This document shows positions 53,409-63,672 of a DNA stretch of 64,000 nt, piece after piece. This DNA is from Puccinia triticina. Lineage: Eukaryota > Basidiomycota > Pucciniomycetes > Pucciniales > Pucciniaceae. How positions within the stretch are numbered: the stretch's first letter is position 1; the number at the start of each line of letters is the position of its first letter. The DNA is taken from positions 1,674,001 to 1,738,000 of the forward strand of contig NC_070561.1 in assembly GCF_026914185.1 (NCBI RefSeq), read 5' to 3'. The notes beneath the pieces are model-generated. The model was given only the letters and a program-made list of their open reading frames with translations, made no database searches and had not been told where the DNA came from. A program made the position numbers and the translations under genes.

Positions 53409-54335
53409 GGTCAACCAATTCAACAAGATACTAGTGCAATGGTCAAGGCAGACCTCCTAGGTATACAGTCTACCTAGGAGGTCTGCCTTGACCATTGTGA
53501 AAGAATTCAGAAGACTAAGACAGTTTTATTGCTTGAGTACAGTTCTGTGACTAGCATAACAAGTATGTGACAACAAATAGACAATTGTAACTATTTAGTG
53601 ATTTACCTAAGAGCAGGCTGCTGGCTGTGCTCTGCTTAGTGTTGAGAGAAGAGAAAGCTGAAGAGAACTCAACAGTTCCCTTCAGGTTGAGAAGGTTAAC
53701 ACTGTAAGCCGACGGGGTTTGTCAGTTCTTTGTGTGATCTCTTCTTCTCTGGTGTAGCTCATGAGTCCTTACACTTGTTGAGCCTATGGTCCTTGGGGTC
53801 CAACTGGTCTAGGTTTAGCAAAACACCGGAAAAGTTCCTCGACGTTGTCTGTAGCGCAGTTGTGCTACTCATTAGTTTCTCAACCTTAGATATTTGCTTT
53901 GTCTAGCTTGCTTACCAATTGTTTCCCCTTCTCTTTGGGAGGGATTGGATTGGTTTGTCTTGTTCTTTAAGAGTTGCTTTGCTGTTGCTTGATTGAAGAA
54001 TTATCTCTTGTCTGATCAAGCCAAAGTTTAAGATTAACGGCTGCTCACCTTTGGTGCTAGCCAATATTCTAGCTTTGAGTGGCTGAGGGCTGGGATTTTC
54101 CACACGCCTGAGTTTATTTCTTGTTGGAGTTGGACCTGCATGGATCAGTTTGATGTGTCAGTTTTACAACTCCGCGGAACTCTAACTTTGGACTGCAGAA
54201 GCGGTTTGCTTTGCTTACCAGTTTCCGCAGCTGAGTTAGATCCCGGCCACAGTCTCAATTTATGAGATTGCGGCCGTTCACCTTGGCTTGTATTCTCACA
54301 CATTGCACTAGTATCTTGTTGAATTGGTTGAGAAG
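53409..54335. mobile_element. perfect hairpin element split by a solo LTR
   Basis: A 27-bp perfect stem (53437-53463 with 53471-53497, loop TACAGTC) is the central part of a longer palindrome. The outer arm TCAACCAATTCAACAAGAT (from 53410) finds its partner ATCTTGTTGAATTGGTTGA only at 54316-54334, because an 805-bp LTR was inserted near the outer end of the right arm stem. Confidence 0.72.
53498..54302. mobile_element. solo LTR, 805 bp
   Basis: Starts TGAAAGAATTC, ends TATTCTCACA and is flanked by the 5-bp duplication CATTG (53493-53497, 54303-54307). No coding capacity. Confidence 0.8.
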
Positions 54336-54574
54336 TACGTTCTATATCATTCCTTAGTAATCCAATCATCCAGCACTTGGCGACTGCAACGTCATTTTTT
54401 TTTTGAAAAACAGAACTTCCAGAACCTCTTTCTTACATGGAGAGAGGTATACAACACTTGGTCAATAAAAAACTTGATTAATCCAAATGATAACCAATGC
54501 TCAATGCGGGTCCAACCAGATGATAGTGTCAGCTTGCTTGGCTAGAAATGACTTTGTAAGCTGATGAGTCCAGT

Positions 54575-55135
54575 TGGACTTGGGCTGACAATTGGTCAAG
54601 CCAACGGGATCTTGTTGGCATGTCCAACACATCAATATTGTTGGCATGCTCGCCAGGGCAAAAACTGGTTGGCTGGGCACGCCATGCCACTGGGTTGACC
54701 CTACTGTCATGCTAACACAGTGTGTTGGCGGGGTTGGGAATGACATTTGGGTTGCATGAGACTTGAGTCAGACCAACATAGGTCTGACCCTCTGTGAGGA
54801 ACTCACAGGCAAGCCAGACTGATTACCATCATTGATGACCTTGCCAAGGTCTGACAATTGCTCAACCAGTGGATAGCATTGGCTTGCTGCTACTGGCAAG
54901 CCTTCATTGGCTGGTTTGTCTTGTTGGACACTTATTTGACACCCATTCAAGCCAACGGGGCCATCAGGTTGGCCCAGACCAGCAATACCATTGGTGTTCT
55001 CAGAAGGGCCAAAAACGGTTGGCTGGGTAGCCATGCCTCTTAACTGACCCAACTGTCATGCCAACACAATGTGCCAGCAATGTTGGCATGGCATCCAGGT
55101 CAAATGAGTCAGACCAACGTCAATCTGACCCATCT
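54575..55135. repeat. two diverged direct repeats (~220 bp) rich in CCAACA/TGTTGG
   Basis: Copies start CAAGCCAACGGG (54597 and 54948) and end in the dyad GTCAGACCAAC ... GTCTGACCC (54771-54790 and 55110-55131). In between they share GGTTGGCTGGG, CTGTCATGC-AACACA and GTTGG-ATG blocks. Confidence 0.55.
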
Positions 55136-55144
55136 GCGGCATTG

Positions 55145-56348
55145 ACCTGCAGTCATTGTTGACATAGTGGCCTGTGACCACCATGTAGCCAGTAATATCT
55201 GAAGCAGTCCATAAATCAGTCGTCAGAGCAATACGCTTTGCATCCGTTTCAATCTTTTTGATAAGCGCTGCCTTCTGCTTGTTGAATATGATGATACAAT
55301 AGTTTTGAACGTTCTTGCGTCCAGGCATTTGAAATTGAGGCTGAGCCTCCTTCATAAATCTGTTAAAGCCTTTGTGTTCAGCCATTGCAAACGGATATTC
55401 GTGCTGAATAATCATTTCAGCCAATTGTTCTTGGGTCCTTTCTTGATTATAGATCCACACGCTACGGCTTCCAGCAGCCTGATTTGAGGAGGTGAAATTT
55501 AACAGGCCTTGTTTGGGTGCAGTCGTCCCAACGGTGGGCCGCTACGCTAAACTATCCGTAGCGTGCGCTATCTGCTAGTTTAGCGTTGCGTAGTTCCTGA
55601 CACATTGCCGTTAGTTGTAGCGCCCGCTACGGGCCGCTACGCTACGCTAACGGGCACTAACAGCGCTATCAGCTTTTTTAGCGGTTGAATAGCACTGCTA
55701 GCGCTGATAGCGGCGATAGAGGCCCTGTAGTTTCAAGGGGTGCCTGTTAGCGGTAGCGGGCAATCACTGCCCGCTAACGGAAAACCCTGTCATTTGTAGT
55801 TTAGATCCGCTACGCTGCGCTGAACTACGGACTAAATGTAGCGTAGCGGCCCACAGTTGGTCGTCCCACCTTTTTTGGATATACATCAACTCAAATGCTT
55901 CCACAGGTGTTTTGTTCCAGCAGCTGAGCCTCCCGTGAGTTTCTGCTTGCAGTAATTGCACTGAGCTTTCACCTTGCCGTCGGGTTCTAGACATTAACCA
56001 TTGGAAGATGAAACAAAAGGATAAGGACCCCATACTTCCGGAAGCAAAAAATTAACAGCCTAGTAACTACTTACGTATGACCTTCAAGAAGTGGTCCCAA
56101 ACCTCACTGGTAAGTTTCCTTTTCTTTGACTGAATATTGTTGACTGAGTTGTCTTCGGTATGTGCTGGAGTCTGAGGGCCTGAGGTTTCCCTGTCATGGC
56201 TTGAAGTTGAATCCCCGGTCTGGGTCATATGAGCTTGCAATTGAGATTGTGAGCCGGATTCTTGATTAGCTAAAACTGGGATGTCAGTATCCCTGGTGTC
56301 AAAATGTGCCATCTTGTCAAGCCGCTTAGCGTTGAGGTTGAGATCCAT
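55145..56348 (-). pseudogene. hAT-family transposase, N-terminal half (BED finger and start of catalytic domain)
   Basis: ATG 56348 (MDLNLNAKRLDK). Exon 1 ends at 56075 with donor GTAAGT; the acceptor CTAG puts exon 2 at 55986, joining in frame into a BED zinc finger CNYCKQKLTGGSAAGTKHLWKHL. TGA at 55888-55886 replaces a probable CGA. A 331-bp MITE sits at 55529-55859. Beyond it the frame continues through LAEMIIQHEYPFAMAEHKGF and ALTTDLWTASDITGYMVVTGH, hAT hallmarks ahead of the first catalytic region. Similarity ends near 55145, where unrelated repeat sequence begins, so the catalytic core and dimerisation domain are missing. Confidence 0.82.
55529..55859. mobile_element. CAAC-MITE copy 1 (331 bp, 7-bp TSD) inside the hAT transposase
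   Basis: Ends CAACGGTGGGCCGCTACG / CGTAGCGGCCCACAGTTG with the 7-bp duplication GTCGTCC (55522-55528, 55860-55866). The interior is made of TAGCG and CGCTA words. Excision with one TSD copy restores the hAT reading frame. Confidence 0.85.
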
Positions 56349-56516
56349 GGTGGATCAGGTCGCCGTCGCCAATGGTACTACTGGCATGCTAGTCGGCCAA
56401 CCCCCTCACCGGGGGTTGCAGGAGCAGGCGGTTCGGGTAGCTTGCTGGGCTACCCGCGCCCAACCCGTTTAGGTCGCGGGTCGGGCCGACATTAGACATT
56501 TTTTGAAAGGGTCAAT

Positions 56517-56993
56517 CAACAGTGGGTCAGCTACGCTAACATAGCTGTTAGCGTAGCGTAGCGCAGCGCAAATGCGCTATTTTTTAGCGTAGCGTTAGCG
56601 CAATTGCGCGCATCTGCGCTAACGCTACGCGCAAAGGATGCAAAGCTATTTTAGCTTTTAGCGTAGCGTTAGCGTAGATGCGCGCAATTGCGCTAACGCT
56701 AAGCACGCAAGGCGCAAAAGAGCGCACGCTATGCTGCGCTAAAGCGTTTTTTGCGGCAAAAAAGTGCCTTTTTTCCGCTAAAAGCGCCTTAGCGCAACGT
56801 AGCGTAGCGTAGCGGCTGTAGCGTAGCGCTAACACTAAACAAAAATTGGTATGCTGTTAGCGCCGCTGAAAATTAGCGAAGCGTAGCGGCGCTAACAGCG
56901 CGCTAACGCTATTCAAAAAAGGTTGGCGCTTTTTGCCGCTACGCTAAACTTTAGGGCTAAAATAGCGTAGTTTAGCGTAGCGGCCCACTGTTG
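56517..56993. mobile_element. CAAC-MITE copy 2 (477 bp, 7-bp TSD) in the fold-back tip
   Basis: Ends CAACAGTGGG / CCCACTGTTG with the 7-bp duplication GGTCAAT (56510-56516, 56994-57000). The interior is dense in TAGCGTAGCG. Confidence 0.85.
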
Positions 56994-57327
56994 GGTCAAT
57001 CTAGATGCACGCCACTTTTTGACTAGATGCACGCCAAAAAAGTGGCGTGCACGCCTGTACGCCAAAATAAATGGCGTACAGGAGCAGTGCACACCATTTG
57101 TTTGGCGTGCGTAGCCCTGCACGCCAAAAATACTCCTTTTTGGAAGAATTTTGGCGTGCACAAACCCTCCACACCATTTTTTTTGGCGCACAGGCTTTGC
57201 ACGCCACTTTTTTGGCGTGCATCTAGTCAAAAAGTGGCCTGCACCATGTTGAATGCGATTTTTTTGGCAGGAACAGTTGCGCACAACAAAATAGGGTGTG
57301 ACCACTGCGGCCCAATGACATATTTCA

Positions 57328-57595
57328 TGTACTATTCATAGTGCCTGCGCCAAGCTCTGCACTATGAACAGTGCCTCCGCCAAGCTCTGCACTATAAATA
57401 GTGCCTCTGCCAAGCTCCGCCAATGAATAGTGCTTCCGCCAAGCTCCGCCACTATGAATAGTGCCTCCGCCAAGCTCCACCACTATGAATAGTGCCTCCG
57501 CCAAGCCCCGCCACTATAAATAGTGACTCCGCCAAGCTCGGCCACTATGAAAACTATTCATCCTGGCACTATTCATAGTGGCGGAGGCACTATTC
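57328..57595. repeat. minisatellite, ~31-bp unit, about seven copies
   Basis: The unit reads approximately ACTATGAATAGTGCCTCCGCC followed by AAGCTCCGCC. The array is followed by an inverted copy (GGCGGAGGCACTATTCAT). It lies at the loop of the fold-back element. Confidence 0.8.
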
Positions 57596-57956
57596 ATCAT
57601 GCCTTTGGGGCGCACTGGCCAACTGTGCCACCAAAAAAACTGCATGTAAAACGGTGCACGCCAACTTTTGACTATATGCACGCCAAAAAAGTGGCGTGCA
57701 ACGCCTGTACGCCAAAAAAAATGGCGTGGAGGGTTTGTGCACGCCAAAATTCTTCCAAAAAGGAGTATTTTTGGCGTGCAGGGCTACGCACGCCAAACAA
57801 ATGGCGTGCACTGCTCCTGTACGCCATTTATTTTGGCGTACAGGCGTGCACGCCACTTTTTTGGCGTGCATCTAGTCAAAAAGTGGCGTGCATTTAGATT
57901 GACCCAAACCCGCCTGGGTTCGGGCAGCCCGTCGGCCAACCCGCCCAATTGCCATG

Positions 57957-59221
57957 CCTATTTGTATATGTACCCCTTGCAGCTGCATGCAGTCTTCTGA
58001 CCCCATTTCTGCACTCTTTACATTATTCTGACACCACTCATACACCCCTTGCATGGAAGACCCCTGTATTTGACAGTTCCCCACCTTGCATTAGTATGGT
58101 CTCATTCTTCATTTCTCACCCCATTTTTTACCTGTATTTAGTATCTTCTGACACCACTTGTACGCAGCCCACCAGCTAAAATCCCTCATCCAGGGTCCCC
58201 CTTGTAGCTAAAATCCCGCACATTTGTTTATATAAGGAGCTCTCTCCCCCAGTTGTTTTCCCCTCAGTTTGGTACCCACCAGTTATCCAGATACCACCTA
58301 TCCACCATTATCATCATCCTTACACTATATAATAACCCTTATAACATACCAAATCATCCCTCATATCTGCAATAACCACTGAGCTCACTCTCATATCTCT
58401 TGGTTGACATATCACGTGCCTGTCACAAGTTACCCGGTTTCTGGTTCAACTCCCAACCAATGGTGGGCCGCTACGCTACACTACGCTACAGGGCCACTTA
58501 GCGTTAGCGTAGCGGCAAAAAGCGCCCGCCCATTTTGAGTAGCGTTAGCGCGCTGTTAGAGCCGCTACGTTTCAGCGGCGCTAACAGCGCGCCAATTGTT
58601 TGCTAGTTTTAGCGCGCCGCTACAGTCACTACGCTGCGCTACAGCGCTTTTAGCGGAAAAAAGGCCTTTTTTTCAGCTAAAAGCACTGTGGCGCACCGTA
58701 GCGCGCGTTCTTCTGCGCCCTGCGTGTGTAGCGTTAGCGCAATTGCGCGCATCTGCGCTAACGCTACGCTAACAGCTAAATTATCTGCGCACCCTTTGCG
58801 CGTAGCGTTAGCGCAGAGAAGGCGCAATTCCGCTAACGCTACGCTAAAATTTAGCGGAATTCCGCTACGCTACGGTTAGCATAGCTGGCCCACCGTTGTC
58901 CCAACTGTCAACTGAGACATATACCCTTCTCAGCCTAGGCACTCTTCTCAACTTTCTATATTACCCTCTTGAGGCAATCCCCACCGGAATCATCAAGTCA
59001 ACTTTCACCCTTTTCACTCATCATAAACTCTCACATCTTTCACATACCTGTCATTGAACAACTTCATCTGGAACCAGACCAGACCTATCACTTGATTAAA
59101 ACTTGCCAAGCTTAGCTTGGTGGGTCTTGTTATCTGATAGTATAGAAGGGCAGAGTTTGCACCTCCATCATCCCCTTCTCCATTCAGCAAAAGGGTTTCA
59201 CAATCACTTTTGAGTCTTACA
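57957..59221 (+). mobile_element. 5'-truncated LTR related to the solo LTR at 45465-46647
   Basis: From about 57960 (CCCCTTGCAGCTGCATGCAG) to 59221 (GAGTCTTACA) it is collinear with the reverse complement of 45465-46300. A TATATAAGGAGCTC TATA box is at 58230-58243. It lacks the other LTR end and no TSD is seen. It is interrupted by a MITE at 58458-58898. Confidence 0.82.
58458..58898. mobile_element. CAAC-MITE copy 3 (441 bp, 7-bp TSD) inside the LTR
   Basis: Ends CAATGGTGGGCC / GGCCCACCGTTG with the 7-bp duplication TCCCAAC (58451-58457, 58899-58905). The empty site can be read from the related LTR at about 45790. Confidence 0.85.
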
Positions 59222-60950
59222 CCAGAACAGACCTGGTCATTGACTCTGAGGGGTATGCATACTCCGCTTGATGACAGGTCTGTGCCAGTCATTGGGGGAG
59301 TTGGCATAATGCGCTTGATGACCGGCCCGTGCCGCACAATGGCCGGGTGTGTAGCTGGAGCTTCTTTTATCATTTTTGGTCTTTATTATTAACCCTTAGT
59401 TTTGCCTCAAACTGAGGGTTGTTAAAATTCCAGGAAATTAAAGGAGGGGGGATAAAAATCCCCTCTACTGACTGACAGCAAGAAAAATTGAAAAATAATA
59501 TTTTCCTTCTGCAGTGCGCAAAGTGTTTTACACTACCACGCTGTGGTGAACAAAAGTGGTCCCTGCATAGAAATTGCAGGACCCCGCTGCTCCATGATGA
59601 TACCCGGGTAAAGTCCGGTCATCTGGAGAAACTCCACTCCGCTCTGCAAAGGGTAGCAAAGGTGGTGCAATAGTTGTAAAAGCAAGTAAGGTAATGTCCA
59701 AACATGTAGAAAGCCGCAGTAAGAACATAGTAAATCAGTCATGAAGCACACAAAAGACAAGCTCTGCAAGCCAAACAACTCCGCCACAAGTAATTAAGCA
59801 TCATCTCTGCTGTAAAGAATCCATACCAGAGTAACAAGAATGAAGTAAGAAATCCGTAAAAGTAATAATAATCTGATGATGGGGGAAAACTCCCTCCCCC
59901 CTCCGTAGAAAAGGAAAAACATGAGAGAAAGAAAAACCATCCTCCTCCGCCCGCCTCTCACACAGGCCATCCGCCAAGCCACACTCCCACAACCACGCAC
60001 ATCATCCTTCCATTCCGTTCTCACACGGATCTTCTGTCAAATTTGCCCCACTTCATTGACCACTGTTGGACTCCTCTTGCCTCTGTCTAGCCTTCAATGG
60101 ATCCCAAATGCTGCCTCCACCCCAGCTATGCCGCTGACATAGCCCGCTTTGGCTGCCGCGGCTTCCCCCGGTCACAGCCTATACTAGCCAGTCCGCGCCT
60201 GCCTGCGTAAGTCAAGTCCAGCTCTGCCGCCGCCGCACTGTGTACCTGCCTTGTAGACATCCACCACACCAGCCTTGTGGAATGTGCAAAACCATGCGGT
60301 CAATTTGGGTCCCCAAACCCAATTTAACACCACAGCGCACTGTGGCTGGGACGTCAAGTGTACAATGTCTGCAGTGTTCAACAAGTTTTTTGCAGTGCGC
60401 AAAGTACATCCGTAAAACAAATGTAATATTAAGCCAAAAAATAAGCTCCCGCTACCCCAATAGCTCACCCCAGGGACTTCTCACCTGCCAAGCCTTAAGC
60501 AGGTGGGTACACAGCCTGCCTCTCAAACTCCTCAAAAAGAAAGTTCAAGGGGCAGCAGCTCCAGCTATGTATTACCCCCAGCCGCCGTGCCAATGGCCGG
60601 CTCAGGCCATTGAGCCAAGTTACACACTCCCCCAACAACCGGCCAGCACCAATTACCGGTCATTGAGGGGATAATGTACTCCTCTTGATGGCCACTCTGT
60701 TCTGGTTATTGAGAGAAGAGTACATACTCCCCTTGATGACCGGGGCTCCCCTCAATGTCCGGCACAGATCAGGCATAGAGATGGCTCCGTCGCACCCGGG
60801 TACCCGCAGCCTGTTTCGACTGAATCCTGACATCCGCACTTGTTGGCGGGTACCCGCTGGCCTGGGCGGGTACCCGCGGATACCCACCCCTTGGAACTCA
60901 CCTTGGCAACCTGAAGGGACCCCTTTTGGTCGAAGAGGCATGACCTCGGC
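59222..60950. other. no gene recognised; two clusters of GACCGG dyads
   Basis: Clusters at 59232-59345 and 60650-60775 share units like GGTCATTGAGGGG ... ACTCC-CTTGATGACCGG, each an imperfect hairpin of about 45-50 bp. Between them frames are short. GGGTACCCGC palindromes begin at 60798. Transposon debris is likely. Confidence 0.4.
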
Positions 60951-60959
60951 ATGCAACCA

Positions 60960-61440
60960 GAAGGGCCTGACCTCTGCTACCAGGAGGTTTCCTTCTGTTT
61001 GCCAAGGTAACTTCGGCGACCAGGAGGTTTCCTTCTGATCGCCGAGGGAGCTTCAGAGACCACGAGATTTTCTTCTGGTCGCCGAGGTTACTTCGGCGAC
61101 CAGGAGGTTGCTTTCTGGTCGCCGAAATAACCTGCCGAGGTAACCTCTGCGACCTGGAGGTTACCTGCTGGTCGCGCGCTGAAGTTATTTAACCTCTGCG
61201 GCCAGGATGATTTCATCTTGGTCGCCGAGGTTTTCTAACCTTCGTGACCAGGACAATCTCCTTCTGGTCGCCGAGGTTGTTTAACCTCTGTGACCGGGAG
61301 GATTTTTTCCTTCTGGTCGCCGAGATACAGCCCGGGCGACCGGAAGGAATCCCTCCTGGTTGATGAGCTTATGTGTCCTTGGCGACCAGGTGGGTTTTTC
61401 TGGCTGCCAAGGCTGTAGAACCTTGGCAACCGGAAGGGAT
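60960..61440. repeat. degenerate minisatellite of GGCGACCAG...CTGGTCGCC hairpin units
   Basis: About eight units of 40-55 bp, each with a dyad TCGGCGACCAGGAGG ... TTCTGGTCGCCGA. Spacer sequences differ, while the paired arms are conserved. It is flanked on both sides by GCGGGTACCCGC palindromes (60846-60890, 61478-61495). Confidence 0.65.
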
Positions 61441-62044
61441 CAGCCTCAGGCCTTCCGGTCGAAGCGGTGGGCGGGTGCGGGCGGTACCCGCCGGCTTTTT
61501 CCCGGAATCTCAGGCATCCGCATCCGCACCCGCACCAAACTTAACACAAGCGTACCCTCCTCGGGGGAGCAATATAGCGACCTCTGAAGGAGGGACTTGC
61601 CTCTAAAGTTGCATGTCTGGCCCTAAGGCTACAGGATCAAGACAAACGGCAGGGAGGATGCCACGCTCCCCCATTTTCCCCAATATCACCCTCTGGACTT
61701 CCAATTCTCTCCTTGCCTTTGGCACTATTACAATCACCAGCTTCTTATCTTATTTTCCCCCACTTCAAACTCCCCCGTATCCATCTCCCCTGGTAAGAAA
61801 CATCCTGTAAATGTTGTTACATCGTGGATTTCTGTACCCAATCCCCCCCTTCAAGCCCGCGCGGGCTCAGGGAATTTCAAATTTTAAGCCCAAAAACTGC
61901 TGGATCACCACTCCAGAACCACTTCACAGTAGGTGGAGTGGGCTGGTAATTTTGTGTGTCAGCTAGGTAAAAAACTGTGAAATGGAACCTAAGATTACAG
62001 GCTACAAGTCTGTCTACTCAGATGTTTTTCAACCTAAAAACTAC

Positions 62045-62339
62045 ATTTTTAAAAACATTTTGAAAAGAAAATATGTGTTTTTTTGCCAGAAATTCTTGAG
62101 TATGTAGGGCCAATGGTGTGACTTTAGAGGTAAGCCTCTCCTTCAGAGACGCTTTGCGCCTCCTTGGAGAGGCTTTGTTAAGCTCACACCCACACCCGCT
62201 GGCGGGTACCCGCAATGGATTTGCCAGAGCCAGGTCCGGGGATCAAAGTTTGTTTGTATTGAACAAGTGAAAAGAAAGGTCCGAGTGAAGTGGGTGTTGA
62301 ACCTACAACCTTGTGTACTGTGAGAGTCAAACTCACATA

Positions 62340-62381
<42 letters not shown>

Positions 62382-62712
62382 ATGTTGCTATGTTGCAGTT
62401 GAATACAGTAGGTGTGTGCTTATGATGATGTGTGGTGTTGCCTCCAATTGTGATTGGATGTGTAAGCAACAATGTGTTAAGCAGTGCTAGATTGACACTT
62501 CAACAGTTTGGACACCCACAGGTACCCGCTACCTGCACCCAGGTATGTACCTGGTTACCTGCTTTGACCTACTTTAGCAGGTGCAGGTGCAGGTGCAAGC
62601 TTGTGTCTCCAAAGGAGAGGCTTACCACTAATGTCACATCATTGGCCCTAAAGACTCAAGTTTTCTTGTAAAAACCAGTATATTTCTTTTTTAAAATAAT
62701 TTAAAAAGTGTG
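62045..62712. mobile_element. nested, related inverted-repeat element
   Basis: The left arm (about 62045-62152) and right arm (about 62600-62712) pair through CAAGAAA-CTTGAGT, AGGGCCAATG-TGTGAC and GGTAAGCCTCTCCTT-GGAGAC-like blocks. The arms share ACTTTAGAGG-AAG-C-CTCCTTCAGAG with the outer element, so both belong to one family. Confidence 0.6.
62285..62383 (-). other. tRNA-like sequence (A and B boxes) without an acceptor stem
   Basis: On the minus strand it reads TTAGCTCAATGGTTAGAGC (A-box-like D arm) and, about 65 nt later, GGTTCAACACC (B-box-like T loop). The spacing and a TGA loop would suit a tRNA-Ser with a long variable arm, but the 5' and 3' acceptor strands do not pair. A degraded tRNA or the head of a tRNA-derived SINE are both possible. 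Confidence 0.45.
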
Positions 62713-63198
62713 GTTTGTGGTTCCATTCCAGCCTGAGTTTCTCCGCTGGTACTCGTCGCAAGACGCCTTACAGCACGCCTGGCTTCTCGCGACGAGTGTG
62801 GGAAGAGAGGTTGGCAGGGTGGTGGTTCCCTGCTCAGTCTCGACCAGAGGAAAAAATCTTGTGGATCTAGATGTCTTTACAGATGGAGTAGGGTATTCAG
62901 GTGAAAGCCAACGCCCTACGGAAACTCGTACGTATGGGTGGGAGGGAGGTGACTAAAAATTCTTAGTTTTTTCCGGAGATGGGGAAAGCTCGAAAAGCTC
63001 AAGGATCAGGGGGGAAGAGTTGGATAGCGAGAGGCTATTCCAAGTCTCCGGGTGTTGGTGCTATATACCGCGCTAGAAGGTTCCGCGCATGACTCCGTGA
63101 CCCGGTCCTGATATCTTGTGCGCTTTCCCCTACTCTAGGCTTGCATGGACAGGGGGGAACTCGCTGGTTCCCGCTCGATCCCCTGCAATTGAAAAAAA
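62713..63198. other. G/C-rich unique core, no gene recognised
   Basis: An 82-codon frame (62708-62956) has no recognisable domain. The dyad CGTCGC / GCGACG near 62755 and 62793 is visible. It may be captured host sequence between the inverted-repeat arms. Confidence 0.35.
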
Positions 63199-63672
63199 CT
63201 GAGTAGACAGACTTGTAGCCTGCTATCTCAGCTTTAATCTCTTGTTTTTTTAGCTTACTGTCCCTCATAGTTAATAGCCCAATCCACCTACTGTGGACTG
63301 GTTCCAAAGGGGTCTTCCAGGAATTTTATGAGCTCAAAATTTGAAATTCCCTGAGCTTGTGCGGGCTCAAAGGGGGGATTGGTTACAGAAATCCACCATG
63401 TAAAAACATTTACAGGATGTTTCTTGCCAGGGGGTATGGAATTTGAGGAGTTTGAAATGGGTGAAAATAAGCTAAGAACCTGGTGATTTTAATGGTGCAA
63501 AAGGCACAGTGAGAATCAGAATTCTAGAGGGAGGGAAAATAGGGCAGGGTGACATCTCCCCTGCCATTTAACTTGTTCCTGTAGGGAAAGACATGCGACT
63601 TTAAAGGCAAGTCCCTCCTTTGGAGGTTGCTACGCTTCCCCAAAGAGTGTACACTTATGTTAAGTTTGGTGC

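Larger units (their letters stand above)
56509..57905. mobile_element. fold-back element with ~330-bp arms built of GGCGTGC/GCACGCC dyads
   Basis: Left arm 56509-56516 plus 57001 to about 57270, right arm about 57640-57905. The arms are highly similar reverse complements starting GGGTCAATCTA-ATGCACGCC. Each arm is itself a chain of TGGCGTGC / GCACGCCA palindromes. AAA flanks both ends (56506-56508, 57906-57908), a weak 3-bp TSD. The centre holds a minisatellite. A CAAC-MITE is inserted eight bases from the left tip. Confidence 0.72.
61531..63672. mobile_element. element with ~480-bp terminal inverted repeats, hosting a second inverted-repeat element
   Basis: The left arm 61531-62021 and right arm 63199-63672 are diverged reverse complements (for example GGAGGGACTTGCCT-TAAAGT and AAGAAACATCCTGTAAATG in both). 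The outer ends carry CGCACCAAACTTAACA. No transposase is found inside. Confidence 0.72.

Noticed and set aside
57328..57595. CRISPR-like array
   Set aside because: Head-to-tail minisatellite without spacers inside a fold-back element.
62708..62956. 82-codon plus-strand frame
   Set aside because: No domain, no intron support, and it lies inside a nested inverted-repeat element; left as unannotated core sequence.
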